Assembly: GCA_947503775.1 (NCBI GenBank)
Contig: CANNFE010000010.1
Coordinates: 53,450 to 117,449 of the forward strand
Reading direction: 5' to 3'
DNA from: an uncultured Paracoccaceae bacterium
GTDB lineage: Bacteria > Pseudomonadota > Alphaproteobacteria > Rhodobacterales > Rhodobacteraceae
DNA length: 64,000 nucleotides
Shown here: positions 8,262 through 16,391 of the stretch, one piece after another
Layout of the letters: each line of letters starts with the position of its first letter
How positions within the stretch are numbered: the stretch's first letter is position 1
Translations under genes and position numbers: made by a program
The notes under the pieces: model-generated
What the model was told of the DNA's origin: nothing
Seen by the model: only the letters and a program-made list of their open reading frames with translations
The model's database searches: none

Positions 8262-8383
8262 GACGACTCCCCAGACCGCTCGTTGAGTCAGAACGAATAG
8301 CCTGTTACATTTTACATTCAGTAAACGCGCTCGATTGCTGCACGCGCTATGCTGCACCTGCAAAGTACTCCGGGGGCCGGCTT
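8262..8383. promoter_or_regulatory. Divergent phaZ-phaC promoter region with TGCTGCAC direct repeats
   Basis: The 122-base gap between phaZ and phaC holds TGCTGCAC at 8336-8343 and again at 8350-8357, followed by another CTGC at 8358-8361. These TGC-rich half-sites resemble the CTGC half of the PhaR-type sites in front of the phasin gene. They lie 20-50 bases before the phaC start. PhaR control of phaC here is plausible but weaker than at phaP because no full CTGC-N3-GCAG palindrome is present. Confidence 0.45.
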
Positions 8384-10180
8384 ATGACAACAACGAATTC
8401 CGACGAGAGCCACGGAAACCTCGAGACGCTTGAACACAACATCGCCCGGATCGAAGAGCTGACGCAGCGTCTGGTTGGCGCATTAAGCGCGAAACGGTCC
8501 GTTCCTGAGGCATTACAAGGGCCAAGTCAGGATCTTTATGTGAAGGCGATGGCCGCCTACCTGACGGACATGATGCACAACCCCGCCAAGATGATCGAAC
8601 ATCAGGTCAGCTACTGGGGAAAATCGCTCAAGCATTATGTCGAGGCCCAGCAGGCCCTTGCCTCGGGCAAGCTGACCGCGCCGCCGGACGAGACGGGGCC
8701 GGATCGGCGGTTTTCCAACCCGCTTTGGGAGACGCATCCCTATTTCAACTTTCTCAAGCAGCAGTACATGCTGAACTCAGAAGCCGTCGCCCGCGCGGTG
8801 GGGGATATCGACGGGATGGATGCCCGGGAGAAGAAGCGGCTGGACTACTTTTCGCAGCAGATCGTGGATCTGTTTTCGCCGTCGAATTTTCTGGGCACGA
8901 ACCCTGAAGCTCTTGAGCAGGCGGTGAAGACGGACGGGCAGAGCCTTGTCGACGGTCTGGAAAATCTGGTGGCCGATCTGGAGGCGAACGAGGGCGATCT
9001 GCAGGTCACGCTGGCCGACAAGGATGCGTTCAAGGTCGGAGAGAACCTGGCGACGACCGAAGGCGAGGTCGTCTTTCGCAACCGGTTCTTCGAGCTGATC
9101 CAGTATGCGCCGAAGACCAAGACGGTGCATCAGACGCCGCTCGTGATCTTTCCGCCCTGGATCAACAAGTTCTACATCCTCGATCTGAAGCCGCAGAATT
9201 CGCTGATCCGCTGGGTCGTGGAGCAGGGGTTCACGCTGTTCGTGGTCAGCTGGGTCAATCCCGATCCCAGTTACAAGGACGCAGCCCTCGATGACTATAT
9301 CGAGGAGGGCTATCTGACCGCGATCCGCGAGGTGAAGGGGATTTGCGACGTGCCCAAGATCAATGTGGTCGGCTACTGCATTGCGGGCACGACGCTGTCG
9401 CTGACGCTGTCGCTGATGAAGCATCGCGGGGATGAAAGCGTGAATTCGGCGACGTTCTTTACCACGCTGACGGACTTTTCCGATCAGGGCGAGGTCGGTG
9501 TCTTTCTGGATGACGATTTTGTCGACGGGATCGAGGAGGAGGTGGAGCGGAGCGGGATCCTGGATGCGTTCTATATGCAGCGCACGTTTAGCTATCTCCG
9601 ATCGAACGATCTGATCTACGGGCCCGCCATCAAGAGCTACATGATGGGGCAGGCGCCGCCTGCGTTCGATCTGCTCTATTGGAACGGAGACAGCACGCAT
9701 CTGCCCGCTACGATGGCGGTGCAATATCTGCGGCAGCTGTGCCAGCAGGACCGGTTCGCCGATGGCGGGATCGAGATCCTGGGCGAGCGGCTTCATCTGG
9801 AGGATGTCGAGGTTCCGCTTTGCGCGATCGCCTGCGAGACCGATCACATCGCGGCCTGGCGGTCGAGCTATCGCGGCATCCAGCAGATGGGCGCGGTGGA
9901 CAAGACATTCATCCTGTCGGGGTCGGGGCATATCGCGGGGATCGTGAACCCGCCCGCCAAGAAGAAGTATGGTCACTGGACAGGAGAGGATCTGAGCCTG
10001 AGCCCGGATGAGTGGCTTGAGGCGGCGACCAAGCAGGACGGGTCCTGGTGGCCGCTTTGGCAGGTCTGGCTGGCCAAGAGATCGGGCAAGAAGATCCCGG
10101 CGAGATCCCCTGGCGACGAGGGGCATCCCAGCCTTGGATCTGCGCCCGGGACCTATGTTCTGAGCCAGTCGGACGCCTAA
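8384..10180 (+). CDS. phaC: Class I polyhydroxyalkanoate synthase
   Basis: A 598-residue class I PhaC, matching the usual length. The lipase-like box GYCIAG carries the catalytic Cys332; Asp487 (CETDHIAAW) and His516 (SGSGHIAGIVNPP) complete the triad. The N-terminal region of about 200 residues contains the conserved FxNPLWETHPYFNFLKQQY block. It polymerises (R)-3-hydroxyacyl-CoA into PHA at the granule surface. It is divergent from phaZ and followed by phasin and PhaR on the same strand, so production, granule coat, degradation and regulation are together. Confidence 0.96.
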   Translation: MTTTNSDESHGNLETLEHNIARIEELTQRLVGALSAKRSVPEALQGPSQDLYVKAMAAYLTDMMHNPAKMIEHQVSYWGKSLKHYVEAQQALASGKLTAPPDETGPDRRFSNPLWETHPYFNFLKQQYMLNSEAVARAVGDIDGMDAREKKRLDYFSQQIVDLFSPSNFLGTNPEALEQAVKTDGQSLVDGLENLVADLEANEGDLQVTLADKDAFKVGENLATTEGEVVFRNRFFELIQYAPKTKTVHQTPLVIFPPWINKFYILDLKPQNSLIRWVVEQGFTLFVVSWVNPDPSYKDAALDDYIEEGYLTAIREVKGICDVPKINVVGYCIAGTTLSLTLSLMKHRGDESVNSATFFTTLTDFSDQGEVGVFLDDDFVDGIEEEVERSGILDAFYMQRTFSYLRSNDLIYGPAIKSYMMGQAPPAFDLLYWNGDSTHLPATMAVQYLRQLCQQDRFADGGIEILGERLHLEDVEVPLCAIACETDHIAAWRSSYRGIQQMGAVDKTFILSGSGHIAGIVNPPAKKKYGHWTGEDLSLSPDEWLEAATKQDGSWWPLWQVWLAKRSGKKIPARSPGDEGHPSLGSAPGTYVLSQSDA

Positions 10181-10215
10181 CCCCCTGAAATCTCTGCATC
10201 TGCGAGAAATTTATG

Positions 10216-10226
10216 CTGCAATGCAG
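10216..10226. promoter_or_regulatory. PhaR-type operator 1 (CTGCAATGCAG)
   Basis: CTGC-AAT-GCAG is a perfect 4+3+4 palindrome upstream of the phasin gene. PhaR repressors of Paracoccus and Rhodobacter are known to bind TGC-rich sites of this kind at phasin promoters. A second site is centred 26 bases downstream, about 2.5 helical turns away. Confidence 0.7.
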
Positions 10227-10241
10227 AAAAAACTTGCAATG

Positions 10242-10252
10242 CTGCGCCGCAG
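10242..10252. promoter_or_regulatory. PhaR-type operator 2 (CTGCGCCGCAG)
   Basis: CTGC-GCC-GCAG is the second perfect palindrome in the phasin upstream region, flanked by extra TGC repeats (AATGCTGC, GCAGCATGC). Paired sites suggest repression by two PhaR units when free PhaR is not held on PHA granules. Confidence 0.7.
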
Positions 10253-10337
10253 CATGCATATTCTTGCCAAGACGAGGGGTTGAGTCGGTCGAACCGGTCG
10301 AGACCCGAATAGGAGTGGCACCGAAAGGACAACTGAC

Positions 10338-10784
10338 ATGGCGACGAAAGCACAAGACTACACCGCGATCTTCAAGGACATGATGGGTTCGTTCCCCGTC
10401 GACACGAAAGTCATGGAAGATGCGTTCAAGACGCAGGCGACCCTCAACGAGAAGATGAGCCACGTGGCTCTCGAGGCGGCTGAAAAGTCGACCGAGATCT
10501 CGTCGAAGTGGACCAAAGAGACGCTCACCAAGATGGGCTCGCTCACCACCGCGAAATCCGAGCCGGCCGACTATGCCAAGTCGATGACCGACTTCGCCTC
10601 CAACTGGGCCGAAAGCGCTGCAGAGCACATGGCTGCTTTCGCTGAAGTCGCCAAGAAGGTTCAGATGGAAACCGTCGAGCTGATGCTGGCTGCCGGCAAG
10701 GACATGTCCGAGGACATGACCGCGATGGCCACGAAGACCTCGAACGAGATGACTGCCGCTGCCAAGAAGGCCGCTGCAAAGTAA
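10338..10784 (+). CDS. phaP: Phasin, PHA granule-associated protein
   Basis: This 148-residue protein is helical, Ala/Lys/Glu-rich and low in complexity, with no catalytic motifs. It has the typical phasin middle (VALEAAEKSTEISSKWTKE) and an amphipathic C-terminus ending in AAAKKAAAK. Phasins coat PHA granules and limit coalescence. AAAGGA sits about 10 bases before the ATG. Two PhaR-like operators lie 85-120 bases upstream, and a strong hairpin terminator follows, so it is probably a separate, abundantly expressed, PhaR-repressed unit. Confidence 0.92.
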   Translation: MATKAQDYTAIFKDMMGSFPVDTKVMEDAFKTQATLNEKMSHVALEAAEKSTEISSKWTKETLTKMGSLTTAKSEPADYAKSMTDFASNWAESAAEHMAAFAEVAKKVQMETVELMLAAGKDMSEDMTAMATKTSNEMTAAAKKAAAK

Positions 10785-10826
10785 CGATTGCCTCATATCC
10801 ATCACCTCCCTGATGGTTATTTTACT

Positions 10827-10856
10827 GGGCGGGCCTGACGGCTCGCCCTTTCTTTT
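10827..10856 (+). terminator. Rho-independent terminator after phaP
   Basis: GGGCGGGCC (10827-10835) pairs with GGCTCGCCC (10840-10848) around a TGAC loop, with one G-T pair, and is followed by TTTCTTTTT. Confidence 0.85.
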
Positions 10857-10921
10857 TGGGCACGGCGCGCTTAGGCTTGCTGCATTGCCGCAAAGACCGG
10901 CAACAGTTTGGGGGGAGTGCT

Positions 10922-11458
10922 TTGGCAGAAACAGATAAACCGCTGCTCATAAAGCGTTATGCCAGTCGGCGGCTCTACAATACCGAGACGTCCGATTATG
11001 TGACGCTTGAGGATATCGCGGGGTTCATCCGGGAGGGGCGCGAAGTTCAGATCGTCGATCTCAAATCCGGGGACGATCTGACCCGGCAGTACCTGCTTCA
11101 GATCATCGCGGAACATGAATCGCGCGGCGAGAACGTTCTTCCGGTCGGTGTGCTCAACGATCTGGTGCGCAGCTACTCGACGCAGGCTGCATCGGTCGTC
11201 CCGCAGTTCCTGTCGATGAGTTTCGACATGCTGCGCGATGGCCAGTCGAAGATGCTCGAGAACATGAACCCGATGGCCAAGATGCCGGGCTATGACGCGA
11301 TGCGCGCGCAGCAGGAAGCGTTCATGAAGGCGATGACGGGCGGTCTGATGGGCAGCTCCGGTCCGGCGCCGGAGGGCGATGACGACGCGACCGAGCTTGA
11401 CGACATCAAAAAGCAGCTTGCCGAGCTTCAGAGCAAACTGTCGCGGATGAGCAAGTAA
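10922..11458 (+). CDS. phaR: PHA synthesis repressor PhaR
   Basis: The protein is 178 residues when started at TTG 10922, which has GGGGGGAG 4-8 bases upstream; the longer frame from 10856 reads through the phaP terminator. The N-terminal block PLLIKRYASRRLYNTETSDYVTLEDIA is the PHB/PHA accumulation regulator DNA-binding domain (about residues 6-65), followed by the PHB accumulation domain. The end is a short coiled coil (DDIKKQLAELQSKLSRM). PhaR binds phasin promoters and also PHA granules, releasing the DNA when polymer is present. The CTGC-N3-GCAG sites upstream of phaP are its likely targets. Confidence 0.92.
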   Translation: MAETDKPLLIKRYASRRLYNTETSDYVTLEDIAGFIREGREVQIVDLKSGDDLTRQYLLQIIAEHESRGENVLPVGVLNDLVRSYSTQAASVVPQFLSMSFDMLRDGQSKMLENMNPMAKMPGYDAMRAQQEAFMKAMTGGLMGSSGPAPEGDDDATELDDIKKQLAELQSKLSRMSK

Positions 11459-11467
11459 GCCTGATCG

Positions 11468-12415
11468 ATGGCGGACGGGCCCGGGCGGATCACTCTTTGG
11501 GGCGTCGAGGTTTTCGTCGCGACCGCCGAGGAGGCGTCGATTTCGGCTGCGGCGCGCAGATTGGGATCCTCGCCCGCGACCGTCTCTCAGCAGATCACCA
11601 ATCTTGAAGCCGTCCTGGGGACGGCCCTTCTGGATCGGTCGACCCGCCCGGTCACTCCGACGGCGTCGGGGCAGCTTTTTCTCAGGCGCGCCAATGCGAT
11701 CCTCAACGAAGCGGCGCTTGCCAAGGCTGAACTTGCCTCTGCCGATTATACGCGCCTAACCCGGTTGCGGCTTGGCATCGTGGAGGATTTCGATGCCGAA
11801 GTTACGCCGCGCCTGCTGGCGGGCATGGCCGAGACGATGCCGGATTGTCAGTTCCTGCTTGAGACCGGGGCCTCGCACCGGCTGTTCGATCTTCTGGATC
11901 AACGGGCGCTTGATATCGCCGTGGTCGCAGAAGGCGGGGCCGTGCCGGATTGGGCCGAGGTTCATCCGCTTTTGACCGAGCCCTTTATCGCGGCGGTTCC
12001 CAAAGGAACGAGCGCCGAGGCGCTGCGGGAGATCCCGCTTATCTCGTATACGTCACGGCATCTGATGGGCCGCCAGATCGCGGCGCATCTCAAGCGGCAG
12101 AGGCTGACCTTTTCGCATCGGTTCGAGCTGGACAGCTATCACGCGATCCTGGCGATGGTGGCCGAAGGGACGGGCTGGTCGATCCTGACGCCGCTTGGCT
12201 GGCTTAGGGCGTCGCGGTTTCGCGACCGGGTCGATGTCATGCCCCTTCCCTTCGGGGACCTGTCGCGCCGGATCTCCCTGATGGCGCGTAAGGACATGCT
12301 GGGCACGGTGCCGGACCGGACCTCGGAGGCGCTGCGCAGGCAGATTGTCGAAACCATCGTCGCCCCGACAACCGCGGAGCTGCCCTGGCTGCGGGACGAG
12401 ATGCGGGTGCTTTAG
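11468..12415 (+). CDS. LysR family transcriptional regulator
   Basis: A 315-residue LysR-type regulator. The N-terminal winged helix (about residues 10-70) contains EVFVATAEEASISAAARRLG, then SSPATVSQQITNLE as recognition helix and LLDRSTRPVTPTASG as wing. The rest is the periplasmic-binding-protein-like effector domain. It begins 9 bases after phaR and overlaps the aminotransferase gene tail-to-tail (12412-12415). LysR regulators often control a divergent neighbour, but none is present here, so the target is unclear. Confidence 0.88.
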   Translation: MADGPGRITLWGVEVFVATAEEASISAAARRLGSSPATVSQQITNLEAVLGTALLDRSTRPVTPTASGQLFLRRANAILNEAALAKAELASADYTRLTRLRLGIVEDFDAEVTPRLLAGMAETMPDCQFLLETGASHRLFDLLDQRALDIAVVAEGGAVPDWAEVHPLLTEPFIAAVPKGTSAEALREIPLISYTSRHLMGRQIAAHLKRQRLTFSHRFELDSYHAILAMVAEGTGWSILTPLGWLRASRFRDRVDVMPLPFGDLSRRISLMARKDMLGTVPDRTSEALRRQIVETIVAPTTAELPWLRDEMRVL

Positions 12416-13614
12416 GCGACGTTCCTCTGGTTTCGGCCCGTTACGGTGCGCATCGCGTCGATCAGGATGTCGGAGATGACATCGCAATCCTCGAGCGTCA
12501 GGCGGGAGGGCAGTCGCACGTCGCAGGCCTGCCTCAGCATGGCGCGCGTTTTCGGCAGATCCGGGATCCCGTCGAGGAACTGCCAGTTCCAGAAGGCACG
12601 GGCATTGTCGGTGCTTTGCCCGAAGATCTGGACTTTCACGCCGTTCTTCGCGGCGGTCTTCGCGAAGCCCTCCTGTTCTAACGCTGTCAGGCCGACAAGA
12701 TTGAACTGAAGCGAATCCGGCGCGCGCTCTTCTTGCGGAAGCGGGGGCGGGACGTGAAAGCCCGGTTCGGCCGAGAGGCGGGCGGCGACGTGATCGTGGT
12801 TGCGCAGACCGTCGCGGACCCGGCGCGGGATCTCGGCCAGTTGCGGGCGGATGATGGCGGCCGACAGGTTGGACAGGCGCAGATTGTAAAGCGGGAGCTG
12901 GTTTTGCCAACGGGTGAGCGCCTTGGTCAGGGCGTCATCCTGCTTGTGCTTTTTCCACATATGCTCGTAGGCGCCGGACATGATGATCGCGCGCGCCACA
13001 AGATCGGCATCGTCGGTGATGAGGATCCCGCCTTCGCCCGCATTGACCAGCTTGTAGGACTGAAAGCTGAAGCAACCGGCGCGGCCGAGCGTGCCGATCT
13101 TCCGGCCGCTCCAGAGCGTGCCGAGGGAATGGGCCGCATCCTCGATCACGGGCGTTCCAGCTGCCTCGCAAAGCGCCAGGATTGCATCCATGTCGGAGGT
13201 ATGGCCGCGCATATGGCTGATGAGGACGGCATCGGCCTGGGGCAGCTTTCGAGCGAAGTCCTCCAGGTCGATGCGGTAGTTCTCTGCGCATTCGGCGAGG
13301 ATCGGAGCGCAATCCGCGTGAACGACCGCCGAGGGGACGGCAGCGAAGGTGAAGGCGGGGATCAGCACGCGCGCCTTGTCCTTCAGGCCGAGCGCCTTGA
13401 GCGACAGGAAAAGCGCGGCAGAGCAGGACGAGACGGCCAGCGCATAGCGCGTGCCCATCAGCGCTGCAAACTCCGTTTCGAGCAGAGAGACCGGAGCGTT
13501 CGCATCCGCCGTGTACCGAAAGAGATCGCCGGTCAGAAGCAGTCGCTCGATCTCGGATCTGGCGGCGGCGGGGATGGGTTCGGCTGTGTGAACGTCGGGG
13601 ACGGCTTGGTTCAT
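12412..13614 (-). CDS. DegT/DnrJ/EryC1/StrS family PLP aminotransferase
   Basis: A 400-residue aminotransferase of the sugar-aminotransferase type. It has the Schiff-base Lys188 in FSFQSYKLVNAGEGG, the cofactor-ring Asp in VIEDAAHSLG, and SCSAALFLSLKALG for phosphate binding. Relatives form amino sugars or act in aminocyclitol and surface polysaccharide pathways. No nucleotide-sugar or glycan gene is next to it, so its substrate is open. It is convergent with the LysR gene and separated from the downstream lipoprotein gene by a 257-base divergent gap. Confidence 0.85.
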   Translation of the reverse strand: MNQAVPDVHTAEPIPAAARSEIERLLLTGDLFRYTADANAPVSLLETEFAALMGTRYALAVSSCSAALFLSLKALGLKDKARVLIPAFTFAAVPSAVVHADCAPILAECAENYRIDLEDFARKLPQADAVLISHMRGHTSDMDAILALCEAAGTPVIEDAAHSLGTLWSGRKIGTLGRAGCFSFQSYKLVNAGEGGILITDDADLVARAIIMSGAYEHMWKKHKQDDALTKALTRWQNQLPLYNLRLSNLSAAIIRPQLAEIPRRVRDGLRNHDHVAARLSAEPGFHVPPPLPQEERAPDSLQFNLVGLTALEQEGFAKTAAKNGVKVQIFGQSTDNARAFWNWQFLDGIPDLPKTRAMLRQACDVRLPSRLTLEDCDVISDILIDAMRTVTGRNQRNVA

Positions 13615-13871
13615 TTTCCGATTCTCAAAATGTCATTTTCAGATAAACTAACGAAGAGATGTCCCACTGACGAGCCTTTTCTCGGCCCGATCTTTGACTG
13701 GTGCGATTTCGACATAAGGAGCGCTGCGACGGACGCGGCTTTCGGGGAACCGTTATGCGGTCACGCTCGGCAAACGCGGATGTGATGCCGATCCGGCTCG
13801 CGGGACGCGGAAAACCTGGAATGCGCCCTATCTGGAGCCGTATCGAACTCAATTCAAAATAGGAGGCGTCG

Positions 13872-14054
13872 ATGTCTGTTTCTCTTAAAGGTTTGTTTGC
13901 TCTTTGCCTGGTTCTTGGACTCGCAGCCTGCGGATCGGGCGGGCAGGTCGGCTTTCCAGGGGGCAGTTCGGCATCAAGCGGATTCGATAACGATGGCCGC
14001 GATCGCCATAACCGCACGGCGGAAGATAACTCAGAAGATGGTGTGGAGATCTGA
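13872..14054 (+). CDS. Small putative lipoprotein
   Basis: This 60-residue protein has an excellent ribosome binding site (AGGAGG, 6 bases before the ATG) and a lipoprotein signal with lipobox LAAC at residues 17-20 after a hydrophobic stretch FALCLVLGL. The mature 41 residues are Gly/Ser/Asp/Asn-rich and probably disordered. Small lipoproteins of this kind are attached to the inner or outer membrane; the function is unknown. It faces the convergent glutamine-synthetase gene 22 bases downstream. Confidence 0.75.
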   Translation: MSVSLKGLFALCLVLGLAACGSGGQVGFPGGSSASSGFDNDGRDRHNRTAEDNSEDGVEI

Positions 14055-14076
14055 GAGGTCTCGGCCTGGTCTGCAG

Positions 14077-15429
14077 TCAAACGTTAAGTAGCAGATGCTC
14101 CCTCTCCCATGGGGAGATGACTTGCAGGAACTCGTCGTATTCGGCGCGTTTGACGATGGAATAGACGCGCGTGAATTCAGGGCCGAGGATGTCTTGCATG
14201 GCGTCGCTCGCATCGAAGGCGTCGAGAGCGGCGTAAAGACCCCGGGGGATGTCCTCGTCCGCGTCATAGGCATCGCCCTTGAACTCGGCTCCGGGATCGG
14301 TCTGTTCGAGCATGCCCAGATAGCCTGTCGCGAGCGATCCGGCGATGCCGAGATAGGGGTTGCAATCCATCCCGGCGAGGCGGTTTTCGACGCGGCGCGC
14401 CTCGGGGCCCGAGACGGGGATGCGGATCGCGGTGGTGCGATTGTCGCGGCCCCATTCGAGATTGATGGGGGCGGCATGGTCCTTCACGTAGCGGCGGTAG
14501 CTGTTCACGTAAGGTGCCATGAGCGCGACCACGGAGGGCAGATGCTTTTTCATGCCGCCGATGAAGTGATGGAAGGCGGGGGTTTCGGCCCCGCCATCCG
14601 AGAAGATGTTGCGCCCGTTCGCATCGAGGACCGAGTGGTGGATATGCATGGCCGATCCGGGCTCTCCCTCGATGGGTTTGGCCATGAATGTCGCAAAACA
14701 ATCGTGTTTGAGCGCGGCCTCGCGGATCAGGCGTTTGAAGTAGAAGACCTCATCGGCCAGATAGACCGGATCGCCGTGGCGCAGGTTGATCTCGACCTGA
14801 CCGGCGCCGCCTTCCTGGGTGATACCGTCGATTTCGAAGCCCTGGGCCTCGGCGAAGTCGTAGATGTCATCGATCACGGGGCCGTATTCGTCGACGGCGG
14901 ACATCGAATAGGCCTGCCGCGCGGCGGCGGGGCGACCCGAGCGGCCCATCATCGGTTCGATGGCGGCGGCAGGATCGATGTTGCGCGAGACGAGGTAGAA
15001 TTCCATCTCGGGCGCGATGATGGGGGTCCAGCCCTTCTCTACATAAAGCTGGCAGACCCGTTTGAGCACGTTGCGGGGCGCGAAGGGCACGGGCGTGCCG
15101 TCGTGGTTGTAGGCGTCGTGGATGACCTGCAAGGTCCAGTCGCCCGTCCAGGGCGCGGCAGAGGCGGTGGCCATGTCGGGTTTAAGGACCATGTCGGGTT
15201 CGGTGAAGCCGCCATCGCCCGCCGCCTCGCCCCAGCCGCCGGTGATGGTCTGAAAGAAGATGGAATTGGGCAGGAAGAATTCGCTCTGCCGTTCGAATTT
15301 GGACGCCGGAACCGCCTTGCCGCGCGCGATGGCGGCAAGATCGGGGATCATGCATTCGACTTCGTCCAGGCGATGGCCGGCAAGATAGCGCTGGGCGGCG
15401 TCCGGCAGGGTCTGCATCCAGGTGGTCAT
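14077..15429 (-). CDS. Glutamine synthetase family protein, gamma-glutamylputrescine-synthetase-like
   Basis: A 450-residue protein starting at the ATG complementary to 15427-15429; the long open upstream frame is shadow. It shows the GS catalytic core: PEMEFYLVSR, GQVEINL, GSAMHIHHSV and NLEWGRDNRTTAIRIP. Length and the M-x-D style N-terminus fit the PuuA/GlnT-like subgroup that joins glutamate to amines such as putrescine, rather than GlnA. The start overlaps the stop of the class I amidotransferase gene (ATGA), so the pair is coupled. In the puu pathway a gamma-glutamyl hydrolase of the amidotransferase fold removes glutamate later, which fits this pair. PuuB/PuuC partners are not in the window. 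Confidence 0.82.
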   Translation of the reverse strand: MTTWMQTLPDAAQRYLAGHRLDEVECMIPDLAAIARGKAVPASKFERQSEFFLPNSIFFQTITGGWGEAAGDGGFTEPDMVLKPDMATASAAPWTGDWTLQVIHDAYNHDGTPVPFAPRNVLKRVCQLYVEKGWTPIIAPEMEFYLVSRNIDPAAAIEPMMGRSGRPAAARQAYSMSAVDEYGPVIDDIYDFAEAQGFEIDGITQEGGAGQVEINLRHGDPVYLADEVFYFKRLIREAALKHDCFATFMAKPIEGEPGSAMHIHHSVLDANGRNIFSDGGAETPAFHHFIGGMKKHLPSVVALMAPYVNSYRRYVKDHAAPINLEWGRDNRTTAIRIPVSGPEARRVENRLAGMDCNPYLGIAGSLATGYLGMLEQTDPGAEFKGDAYDADEDIPRGLYAALDAFDASDAMQDILGPEFTRVYSIVKRAEYDEFLQVISPWEREHLLLNV

Positions 15430-16103
15430 CGGTCGGCCTTGAAATGAGCGGCCATGCGATGGGCAATGGCCGCGGTGTCGAGGGGGGCGTCCAGAGCCTC
15501 TTCGGCGGCGGCAAGCTGATCGTCCGGCACGGTGCCGCGTCCGCGATGGGTGATGAGGCCGCATATGGTCTCGGGGTCGAATTCGGGATGCGGCTGTATG
15601 GTGAGAATCTGGTCCCCATAGGCGAGGACGGCATTGGTGCAGAAGTCGCTTTGACCGATGACCTGCGCTTCGGCGGGCAGGTCCGTCACCTGATCCTGGT
15701 GCCAAGCATTGAGGTGATGCAGAGTGCCATCGATCAGATAGGGCTGGCGTCCGACGGACCAGCCGCCGGCGAATTTCTCGACCTTGCCGCCAAGCGCCTG
15801 GGCGATGATCTGATGGCCGAAGCAAATGCCGATCAGGGGTCTACCCGCGTTCCGGATCGCGCGGATCAGATCCTCGAGCGGCGGGATCCAGGGAAGGGGG
15901 TCGTAGGCCCCGTGTTTCGAGCCGGTGATGAGCCATCCACCCGCCTCCTCGGGGCCTTTGGGGAAGACGCCATCGACCACATCCCAGGTTTTGAACGTGA
16001 AGTCGTGACCGCCAAGCAGGCGCTGGAAGAAATCGGTGTAATCGCCGTGGGTTGGCCGGATCTCGTCCGGGGCGTGGCCGGTCTGGAGGATGCCGATCTT
16101 CAT
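15426..16103 (-). CDS. Class I glutamine amidotransferase (GMP-synthase-like)
   Basis: A 225-residue protein started at the ATG complementary to 16101-16103 with GAAGG upstream. It is a free-standing class I GATase domain: nucleophile Cys94 in GICFGHQ and His172 in QPHPEF, with Glu two residues later. There is no synthetase partner fused, so it probably hydrolyses a gamma-glutamyl amide (PuuD-like role) together with the overlapping PuuA-like gene. That role is inferred from context. The shadow frame upstream to 16946 is not coding. Confidence 0.82.
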   Translation of the reverse strand: MKIGILQTGHAPDEIRPTHGDYTDFFQRLLGGHDFTFKTWDVVDGVFPKGPEEAGGWLITGSKHGAYDPLPWIPPLEDLIRAIRNAGRPLIGICFGHQIIAQALGGKVEKFAGGWSVGRQPYLIDGTLHHLNAWHQDQVTDLPAEAQVIGQSDFCTNAVLAYGDQILTIQPHPEFDPETICGLITHRGRGTVPDDQLAAAEEALDAPLDTAAIAHRMAAHFKADR

Positions 16104-16197
16104 CTTGCGCCTTCGCTCTTTTTGCCGGTGTAGCATGGGGGCGCTGCCCCCGCCACCGCCCTGCGGGGCAGTGCGGTCTTCGACCCTTCGTCGCTGA

Positions 16198-16218
16198 GAT
16201 TGGTCCACTGGACCAATC
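16198..16218. repeat. Perfect palindrome GATTGGTCCACTGGACCAATC
   Basis: Two 10-base arms (GATTGGTCCA / TGGACCAATC) around a single C. It lies in the 288-base gap between the amidotransferase and Stf0 genes, next to a GGGGGCGCTGCCCCC hairpin and the TATTTTTGGCAAGATGAGGA motif. It could be an extended hairpin in RNA or a protein-binding site; no T-run follows. Confidence 0.6.
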
Positions 16219-16241
16219 TCCGGGCGCTCCTCAGCCCCGAG

Positions 16242-16261
16242 GTATTTTTGGCAAGATGAGG
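16242..16261 (+). repeat. TATTTTTGGCAAGATGAGGA dispersed motif, copy at 16.2 kb
   Basis: Bases 16238-16261 repeat the tail of the element at 161-180 almost exactly, again after GC-rich hairpins and between genes. Confidence 0.6.
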
Positions 16262-16391
16262 AGGGGGCGTTAAGGTTAATGGGCAATAGAGGTTCGATGG
16301 GCAGAGAGGGGTTTGTTGGCTCCGGCGCATTTGGCGTGCATGGGGATGAGCGGATTTGGCGAGGTGGTTTTGAAATGGGGACGCATCTGTG

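Noticed and set aside
8262..8363. N-terminal extension of phaZ to 8363
   Set aside because: The extra 34 residues do not fit PhaZ, lie in the divergent promoter, and GGGGAG sits directly before the ATG at 8261.
12733..13785. 350-residue plus-strand open frame
   Set aside because: It is antisense to the clear DegT-type aminotransferase and has no motif of its own.
14095..15447. 450-residue plus-strand open frame
   Set aside because: Mirror of the glutamine-synthetase-family gene, whose catalytic motifs are unambiguous on the minus strand.
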